Source of the DNA: Coptodactyla brooksi
Taxonomy: Eukaryota > Arthropoda > Insecta > Coleoptera > Scarabaeidae
DNA length: 25,842 nucleotides
Reading direction: 5' to 3'
NCBI GenBank assembly: GCA_033557675.1
Contig: JAWQRM010000238.1
Coordinates: forward strand, 1 to 25,842
This document shows positions 18,662 through 25,842 of the stretch, one piece after another. Below the pieces are notes generated by a model that saw nothing but the letters and a program-made list of their open reading frames with translations, was not told the DNA's origin and ran no database searches. A program made the translations under genes and the position numbers. Each line of letters begins with the position of its first letter. The first letter of the stretch is position 1.

Positions 18662-20340
18662 CTGAAACAATAAGATAGATTTTAAATTAATTTAATTAGT
18701 ATTGTTAGTGTTTTAGATTTTAATGGGTTGTTATTTGTTATCCCTCTGAAAAAAGGTTTATTCTCAGGTATTTTATAAGAAACAAAGCAATATGAACAAA
18801 ATACACCGGGTGTAAAATGTCAGATGATTTAAATGTGAAATTTTTACTATAAAAATTCGGTACTAAACATGTTTATTTGTATGACCAGAAAAAGCAGATA
18901 TTTAAGTGTTGATTATTAATTATTTAATTATGCTGACAAATAAAATTAGTTAGTTATTCTGTAAACAAGGGTGTATAGACATAATTTAATAGGAGTAGTC
19001 ACTTGAAATTGTCCAGTAAAGGGTTTATCACATTTCTAACATCATACCATGCTGATCCTGCTATGACAAAAAAAATATGGACTGCCTGATTTGATTAATT
19101 GCTTAGTTTTCAGAGTACGAGGTGATGATTAGCGAGGCATTACTTTTTAATGTTATAAAACGATTGTTTTAATCCAATGTTTTAAGAACATTAGAAATAA
19201 ACATTTCAAAAAGAAGATTGATCAACCTACTTGACGAGTTAACAATCAATTTTAAAATCATTCGTTCTTTTTAAATTAGTCAGTTTTATTTAATTTGAGT
19301 TAGGTAGTAGTGTTGATTTTTTTTGTATCGGTAAGAGCATATTGACAGAAAAAAATCGCTTTTCATCAGCAGGAGAACATGAAATGACATGTGATCATTT
19401 ATACTAATTATGACTCCTAACACAAAATGAAATATACAAAGGGAATTTATGGTAGAGGAAAATCCTTCAACTCAACAGAATACATTGAGAACTGAATGCA
19501 GAATTAAAGTGGCTTCAAAACCATTGGAGCAAAAACATGGTTAATATAGACACTTCTGCTTGAAATCGGACTGCAATAATAATTTCATATTAAATTATTT
19601 TTCTTATATTGGAAGTATTAATTTCAAAATCGTTCCATGTCATAAAATTAATCCAGTGTTGTTTGTTTATAAGTTTATTTAAAATTGCTCAAACTAAATT
19701 TGAGTGGGAAATAAAAAAAGGCATGTTAATACTGACAGCATGATGTAAATTTGTATATGTGCGGGAGTTACCAATTGCTAACCATAAAAATATGTCAAAT
19801 ATTAACAATAAATTTTAAGTTCGAACAGGCACCTTGAGTAGGATGATTTAGTGACATTTGAACATTCAAATACTCAACAATATATACTGGGGCTTTTCTG
19901 TTTTATTTAACTTACATAAGTACAAAACTCCTTATATATAAGAACTCTTTTTAACTTTCTTTTTAACTAAGGTATTTTATAATCATAGATCAAACGAACT
20001 TTTTTTATCTAGCGTCACGTCTATAAATAGACTCTATGTTTGCTATTTTGTCTGTTTATATACCGATATTATTTATTTTAAAAACTGTAATATATACTAA
20101 TAGGTATCTTCATGGTAATTTACACAATTCAGAAATTTTATAGCACGTTTAAGTATTTATAACAACTCAACTTAATGTACAGAAATGTACCGAATTTCAT
20201 CATAATTAAATTTACTAATCACATTCCTTGCACAATTTCTGAAGATTAAGCAAACTATCGATACTCTAGAACTAAACTGATGCAAAATGCGGTCAGTATA
20301 CACAAACGTAATAATTTTAGACAACCACAGATTTGCCCAT
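18662..20340. other. Upstream or first-intron sequence, nothing assigned
   Basis: AT-rich. The l(2)gl first coding exon (expected to encode MFKFIRGKG... and ...YRK) was sought on the minus strand here and not found. No promoter can be assigned. Confidence 0.45.
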
Positions 20341-20395
20341 GTACAGTAGCGAGCAAAAGGACAAATTTTAATGTTTTCGCGATTACGTTCTTTAT
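20341..20395 (+). repeat. Solitary Tc1-like terminal inverted repeat (left end)
   Basis: TACAGTAGCGAGCAAAAGGAC resembles the outer end of insect Tc1-like elements (TA followed by CAGT.GCG..CAAAA). No reverse-complement partner (TTGCTCGCTACTGTA) was seen in the window, so the element is truncated or its other end lies elsewhere. A broken LINE begins about 200 bp downstream and may have interrupted it. Confidence 0.5.
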
Positions 20396-20539
20396 TCTTA
20401 TGATATGTTATGGTACGTATTAGTAATATATTAGACTGAAACTTACAAAAATCTATAATTTAAGGTCTTATTTATTGAAGAAAGCAAGTTTAATTTGTAT
20501 AAGTCAAACAGCAGAACTTAACTGCTCGAAAAAACCCAA

Positions 20540-22122
20540 TTATTTCAGAAGGTAATAGTGTGGAGGAAAAATACAATGATTTTGTAGACAAAATTTGCCC
20601 ATCTATGGAACAAAAGCTACAAAAAGCAACACCCAAGTACAGAATGGGCTACTAAAGACTTTAAATCGCCAATTAAAGACAAAAAATAGGCTGTATCAAA
20701 GATTTAAACACAACAAAAATGAACTTTTGGAACAATATGTTGCTATTAGATATGAAGTAACCTACTCGAAGAGGAAATTCATCCAATGCTAAGGAAACAG
20801 CAAAGAAAACTGGAATTACACAAATCAAATCTTAAAAAACAATTCCACAGGCCACAATAACAAATATTATATAGAAGCAACTGATAAAATAATACCCATG
20901 GGTAATAATATAAATCCTGTCACACCTAAAATAATACAGAAAGCCTTCGCACTAATAAGCACCACGGAAGAAGTTAAAAAAATGATCCAAGAGTTACCCA
21001 ACAAAACCAAGAGTAGTGGTGAAGGTAAAATTTCTCCCTTCATGGTAAAAAAAACTCCAAACTCACATCGTACCGGAACTCACCAACCTACTAAACCTGT
21101 CGATAACTTCTGGAAACGTATCGGAAAGGATGAAGATAGGAAAAGTAACTCCAATACATAAAGCAGGGCCAAAAGATGACATGAAGAACTCCAGACCAAT
21201 TTGCAACATTCCAACGTTCTCGAAAATTTTGGAAAATTAATAAAAAACAGAATAATAAGTTTCTTAAAAGATATTAGCTTTTTTATGGTGGTCAATATGG
21301 ATTCAGAAAAAAAACTAACACCAAAATAGTAAGTGTTGATGCTGTAATGACTGTGGACCATAGATAATAAGGACCATAGATAATAAGAAAGTTGCAACAG
21401 CATTGTACATTGAATTTTCCATTAAGCTGGAAATTTCATTGAAAGATGCAGGTATTCTGTGGATCAAATCCATCCTACAAAATGGAAAGCAGTACACTAT
21501 CGTTAATGGTTAACATACTCCTACAAGGATGATCAAAAGATGAATACCACAAGGATCGACACTTACTCTTCACCATGTTTATTAATGATCTTGGTTCCCT
21601 TAATCTCCAAGGCAAACTCACATGGTTCACAGATGATGCAACACTACTATACTGTGTAGAACACTCAACAGAACCATATGAGAAGATGGACCAAGATCTA
21701 AACATGATGAAGGAGTTTTTTGATTTCAAGAGATTCGGGTTAAATGTATCAAAGACCAAATACCTAATATTCAATAAAAATCTGCATCAAACAAACGAAT
21801 TTTTCAGGAATAAAGATGAATGAGAAATTGATATGGACAGACCATATTCAGGTACGTCTCTTAAAAAACAGATCTGAAAATATCCACAAAAAATAAACGA
21901 ATGTTATATTTTTCAAATATCCACAGCCATCTGAGATATGTGCCAATAATTTGGGTACAAGCGAGTTTTTTTTGTTTAGTTTTCTTGTTATTTAAAATTT
22001 ATATTTATACCATACTTAGCACACATACATATATTGTTATATACTGCATTTAATTTACTTTTATGTTCTCTGAAGTGAGTCTTTGACTCTCTGAGGATTT
22101 TTACAAATAAATAAATAAAATA
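20540..22122 (+). mobile_element. Degenerate non-LTR retrotransposon (LINE, Jockey/CR1-like), reverse transcriptase part and 3' tail
   Basis: The plus strand carries broken reverse transcriptase pieces in family order. A pre-RT helix (LNRQLKTKNRLYQRFKHNK) and TTEEVKKMIQELPNKTKSSG come first. KVTPIHKAGPKDDMK, RPICNIPTFSKILEN and QYGFRK-like DSEKK follow. Then come IPQGSTLT (the PQGS motif), FINDLGSLNLQGKL and F(T)DDATLLY, where the catalytic FADD reads FTDD, and FGLNVSKTKYLIF. Several stops and frameshifts separate them, so it is inactive. The 3' end is an AT-rich tail closing with ACAAATAAATAAATAAAA near 22101-22122, typical of Jockey/CR1-type LINEs. The endonuclease is missing (5' truncated). 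Confidence 0.85.
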
Positions 22123-22335
22123 CAGTTTTGGTCAAGATTAGTTAAATTTGGAGCCCTTTTACTTCACTTGTAAAGTATGCATTTTATATTTTAATGACAA
22201 AAAAATACATAAAATACATAATATTTTAATTCATTTGGTATATTCCATACACTCGTAGAAAATGGTTTACATAAATACGATTTTATTACTCCATGAATTG
22301 ATCAATTTTAACTCGTGTATTCAGCTTCGATTGAC

Positions 22336-22462
22336 GAAAACAACCCATTTTTTGATACAGTTTGTTGCGGGAGATGAAAAGTGGACGATCTACGGTAACG
22401 GAGTACGTTAAAAATCACGGGGGCACAACAGGAAGCCGTTGCAATCAACTTCTACTATATAG
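22336..22462 (+). mobile_element. mariner transposase fragment around the first catalytic Asp
   Basis: ENNPFFDT (22336-22359) is followed, after a frameshift, by VAGDEKWTIYGNGVR (22364-22408), a stop, and KSRGHNRKPLQSTSTI. This matches mariner's NPF.DRIVTGDEKW..Y.N..RKRSW....EP.QTTSK region; the Asp of GDEKW is the first catalytic residue of DD34D. Only about 125 bp are recognisable, with a frameshift and a stop, so it is a dead scrap. It may come from the same family as 14053-14181 or 25684-25842, but they do not overlap and cannot be compared. Confidence 0.75.
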
Positions 22463-23039
22463 AGACTATCCAAACCGCAACCACACGTCAATTAGACACA
22501 ATACTAATCTAAACCCTGGAAAAAATGTTTTCTTTTAATAATAAAAGCCCGGGTGGAAAATGAGCATGCAGTATATTTGCCAACGCAATACTTTTTATAG
22601 CTAGAATCGCATAACACTGTTCATGTCTAATTAAAAATTGAATGACCTCTAACTTCGAAAGGCAAATTTTCCGGTACTGTGACTTTTCCTTTATTTTAGC
22701 GAGTTTAAGTCAACTTACATTCTTTTACGTCTGAAAATAAAATAAATAAATCTTAGCAGACATGTTATCTTTTAGGATAACTGGCAAGTAACTGGTTAGG
22801 AATGTGAAACAGTTATTCGGTGATAGTTTTTAAAAAGGTTGAATGATAGTGTTCTGATAACGTAGGGGTGTACCGATAGTTCACCCAAGAACAATATATT
22901 TTGAACATCAAGGCAACAGAGCAATTTCTCGATTTCAAGAAAACGTACCGTACCAATTCTTTTTATAAAAAGACGTCAAATTTTACATTAATCGAAACCG
23001 TATACTGCTCATTGAACAATTATATGACGTGGAACTACC

Positions 23040-23081
23040 AAATGGATTTTCCAACAGGACAATGGTACTGTACTCGTATAG
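23040..23081 (+). mobile_element. Possible Tc1-like transposase scrap (W-x-FQQDN motif)
   Basis: KWIFQQDNGT precedes a stop; the W.FQQDN.P.H motif surrounds the second catalytic Asp of Tc1-like transposases. The following Pro and His are not seen, and upstream same-frame sequence has stops, so the match is only eight residues. It could be chance. Confidence 0.35.
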
Positions 23082-23794
23082 CAATTCGAATTTTCATCAC
23101 GTGAATTTTACGATGACGGATTAAATTCTTTAATTATTTAATCTTATGGTTTTGCTTGCACAATAACCATATTTTCTCTGGTTTCTATCAAATGATACAG
23201 CTTCAAATGAAATATCATCGGCCTTTTTTGGGCTTCTAGGTAGGTGACTCATTTTATTAATCATCAACGACAAGCCTACTATAATATTGCTATCTAACAA
23301 CTACAAACAAATCCATAATGAAAACCCGTGAGTAAGCACTTTGACATACCTTTATTTGTACAGATAATTTAGAGAAAATGTTAAAACAATACTGGTATTA
23401 CTGCGTTTTTTTTTGCTCATGATGCAGTATTAAAAGCAATAACAATTGTTCCTTCCTTGCGTGCAGAAGTTGGGAAGAAATTAAATAAAAGCGTTGATAT
23501 AACTAAAATTATAGTGACCTAAATACGTTTGTAAACATTATGAGGCCTAGATTAAAGGTAAGCCAACCGCAAACACGAAAAATTTGCTCATCGGCGTACG
23601 CTGACTTTACACAATGCAGATAAAGTATGCCAGATATATATGGTGAATTTTAGGTGCGATATCTAAACATCGTGTACTAATACAGGGACCTCGCAAACTA
23701 CAACTACAGAAACCGTCAAAGAATGAAAAGTTTGCAAATTTATGAGAGCTATTTAAAATATTTTTTTGCTTTTTATAAAATGTTCATATAATGA

Positions 23795-23821
23795 CACATG
23801 TGACATAAAATGTCACATGTG
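23795..23821. repeat. Perfect palindrome, 11-bp arms and 5-bp spacer
   Basis: CACATGTGACA (23795-23805) and TGTCACATGTG (23811-23821) are perfect reverse complements around TAAAA. Each arm also contains the self-palindrome CACATGTG, an E-box-like CANNTG core. It lies in AT-rich non-coding DNA upstream of the known l(2)gl exons. Confidence 0.9.
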
Positions 23822-24225
23822 AAATAAAGTTCTGCATTTTACGTACATTTTGTTAGTAAAACAAAAAAAAAAACAATAAATTGTAAGAAAAAATGTTTTA
23901 AGCCTGTTTTAAAATCTCATATTTTCGCAATTTTTTTGACTTTTTACAAATTTTTACAAGTCGCGTTTTGCAACAAATTCAGCGCTAAAAAATATATAGA
24001 AATCAATTAACAAAAATTAAAAAACATGACCCAGATTTTGCAGGTTTATGTTATCAATAAACGTGTACCAAATCCTTATTTCCTGGTGGCTCTTGACAAT
24101 GTCGGCTTTGTCGACGAAATGCGCATCGAGCAATTTATTATTGTTTTGGTGAAGTCGGTAAGGTACACAATTTAAAAGCTTTAACCCTGCTGGTCTCCTT
24201 AGTTTTACTATACTCTTGTAGTCCT

Positions 24226-24244
24226 TCGGGTCATAGTGACCCGA
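24226..24244. repeat. Palindrome TCGGGTCA/TGACCCGA with 3-bp spacer
   Basis: Perfect 8-bp arms (24226-24233, 24237-24244) separated by TAG. It lies in an unusually GC-containing island (about 24040-24260) that is open on the minus strand for 102 codons (24325-24017). The frame is not recognised; the palindrome and base composition suggest a transposon end or internal repeat. Confidence 0.75.
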
Positions 24245-24364
24245 TGTATGCAGGTACAGGAGGATTATCAAGAGTAGCTCGAAATTAACATCAGCGATTT
24301 TATAACAGTACATAAACGCAAACAACGATGAAAAACAATTCTATTACTAAGAAAAGTAAAGTGT

Positions 24365-24534
24365 ATTATAATAAAAAACATTACAATCTAAAAATAAAAG
24401 AGAATATCAAATAAATTCTGATGTGCGTCTAATTATTGTCTAACTTTTCAGCAATCTTATTACTGTTTTTATTATAATAAAAAATATTACAAACACTAAA
24501 TCTAAAAACAAGAGAGAATATCAAATACATTCTG
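24365..24534. repeat. Imperfect tandem duplication, about 106-bp offset
   Basis: ATTATAATAAAAAA.ATTACAA at 24365 and at 24471 are each followed by a TCTAAAAA.AA.AGAGAATATCAAATA.ATTCTGA block. The second copy has a short insertion of about 9 bp. Between them is a unique stretch of about 50 bp. Both copies are AT-rich and non-coding. Confidence 0.8.
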
Positions 24535-25681
24535 AAAAAAATCACAATCATGAAAGAGTGCAGATCTTTGGTGTACTGGATAAAGTCAGTGTTTGCAACA
24601 TAGAACTTCGTTGAATACAACTGTTGAATTGAGAAGCTTTAGGAAAAGGTAAATCCTTAATTGAATTCTTAGCTTCATAAATAGTATGGTTTTACTTAAT
24701 TTAAAGTGTAAATAAACACCATATTTTTGGACAACAATCAATTCCAAATATATATCATATTTCTAGACAAAGAAAGTAATTTTTACACCTAATTTAAATT
24801 GGAAAAGATTGTATGGAGAAAAAACATTGCTTGGGTTAGGTCATGTTAATCATTTCCCAACAAGGGAAATTGTAATACCAACAAGGGATTACAATTAGCA
24901 AGGCAATAATCTAATATGATTTTGGTGAAGTGTCTAGCTACCTATCAGATCAGCTAGCAAATTATGAATCAGTATTCAGGAGGCTGAAATAGGAAATTCA
25001 CCATTTAACCAATTCTGGGCATTTGACTATTTAGCACACGTTACTTATAAACTAGGGTTTTATATCAACACTACAAGGATTAGGTTTCAGTTCATTAGAA
25101 TAGTTTTTTTAGAATTGCCATAGAAATGTACGAAAATAATCGATTTCATTCAACTTATAAAGCGTTTTTAATATTAAAAATCGCAAATTCGTTTGTTCTA
25201 CAATAATCTGGTTTGTCATAAAGTAAAATGAAGCAAAATTCCCCAACGAACATTAAATTACTTTTAAAAGTATCGGTTAGATGGAATTTTTGTTAAAATA
25301 TTAGGAGAAGTGAACATAATAGTTATGGATCCTAATTTTCCTTCAATCCAACCCGAGAAGGAAAAGAAAATAGTTTGATCATGAACGACATCAAGTTTCA
25401 ACTGACCCGAAGAGTAATTTTAAAGTAGTTTCTCAATAGACCTCTAGATCAGTCATTATCTTTTTAAAATAGCATACTCAAAGAATTAAGCGCATTTGAC
25501 AATGTTTTTGGATTTTTGACAGCTAATCTGTTTAATTAATTGAAAGAAGAATTAACGAAACGTTGCAAAGATTTACATCTTAAAGACATTTGTTGAGCTG
25601 AGTCAGATGGATTATAGCATTTTGTAATATCCGTTGTATGATTTATTTTAGATTTTTCAAATACACTGATAACATTAAAAG
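24535..25681. other. AT-rich non-coding stretch, one small stem
   Basis: No gene seen. It contains a 9-bp inverted repeat, AATTGTAAT (24868-24876) and ATTACAATT (24888-24896), around an 11-base spacer, with CCAACAAGGGA also directly repeated nearby. Confidence 0.5.
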
Positions 25682-25683
25682 TA

Positions 25684-25842
25684 CGAGGGTTGCCTTTTAT
25701 ATTTCGGGATTAGAGAACAAAAATAAATATTAATCATCGAAAATTACTTTATTGTTTTTCAAAATATTCCCCATGAAGATCTATACACTTTTGCATGCGT
25801 TTGAACCAATTGTCGAAGCACTTTTTCCACTCTGATTGAGGT
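25684..25842 (-). mobile_element. mariner element, 3' end: transposase C-terminus and terminal repeat, running off the window
   Basis: On the minus strand the frame from the window edge reads PQSEWKKCFDNWFKRMQKCI then DLHGEYFEKQ and stops (TAA at 25751-25749). This is the standard C-terminus of mariner transposases (W...F..W..R..KCI...G.YFE), in frame and without damage here. The outer sequence CGAGGGTTGCCTTTTATATT from 25684, next to a TA at 25682-25683, looks like the terminal inverted repeat and target-site TA. The remaining transposase lies beyond 25842, so intactness cannot be judged. Confidence 0.85.

Noticed and set aside
18653..18670. ATG upstream of QTLQHGFPHKP as an l(2)gl start codon
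   Set aside because: The bases after this ATG form the TTTCAG acceptor; Lgl proteins have a conserved N-terminal segment encoded before this point.
21080..21774. Minus-strand open frames of 60-107 codons
   Set aside because: Antisense to the LINE reverse transcriptase remnant and without motifs of their own.
22901..23104. 67-codon plus-strand open frame as a gene
   Set aside because: No recognisable product; a different frame within it carries a Tc1-like FQQDN motif, so transposon debris is the better explanation.
1..25842. CRISPR arrays, operons, tRNA or rRNA genes
   Set aside because: No regularly spaced repeats, no cloverleaf-like or rRNA-like conserved blocks noticed; the window is split-gene eukaryotic DNA.

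Overview
This is an animal nuclear genome window, almost certainly from an insect. It is AT-rich, has split genes with GT-AG introns, and is littered with decayed transposons of kinds common in insects (mariner, Tc1-like, Tigger/pogo-like, a Jockey/CR1-type LINE and a Penelope-like GIY-YIG fragment). I cannot fix the order from sequence alone; the protein reads as insect and looks somewhat hymenopteran-like, but that is an impression only.

One cellular gene is recognised: the minus-strand orthologue of lethal(2) giant larvae (l(2)gl, Lgl), the WD40 polarity protein and tumour suppressor. Twelve consecutive coding exons can be placed between 18661 and 1962. Every junction has AG/GT splice sites and compatible phase, giving an open frame of 3148 nt (1049 codons plus one base). 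The frame opens just after the conserved N-terminal exon, at the TLQHGFPHKP block, and ends in the conserved Lgl C-terminal region. The start-codon exon (expected beyond 18661) and the exon with the normal stop (expected below 1962) were not found and probably lie outside the window or in exons too short to recognise. The aPKC-regulated serine-rich motif is intact.

Layout from right to left, which is the direction of transcription: 25842-18662 is upstream or first-intron sequence with a mariner end at the window edge, Tc1/mariner transposase scraps, a broken LINE (about 20540-22122) and a solitary Tc1-like terminal repeat. 18661-14441 holds six exons encoding the first propeller and much of the second. 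The 2.3 kb intron 14440-12181 holds a mariner N-terminal scrap and a frameshifted Tigger-like transposase. 12180-11076 holds three exons including the aPKC site. The 3.4 kb intron 11075-7644 holds a dispersed repeat and a DDE transposase fragment between two 205-bp direct repeats. 7643-7124 holds two exons. The 4.9 kb intron 7123-2212 holds more copies of the repeat and rearranged Penelope-like fragments. 2211-1962 is the last recognised exon. 1961-1 is 3' intron or flank with another Penelope-like fragment.

No operon, CRISPR array, rRNA or tRNA was seen. I found no convincing new biological system. The most interesting items are an unclassified intronic repeat family, the rearranged Penelope-like copies, and some precise palindromes.
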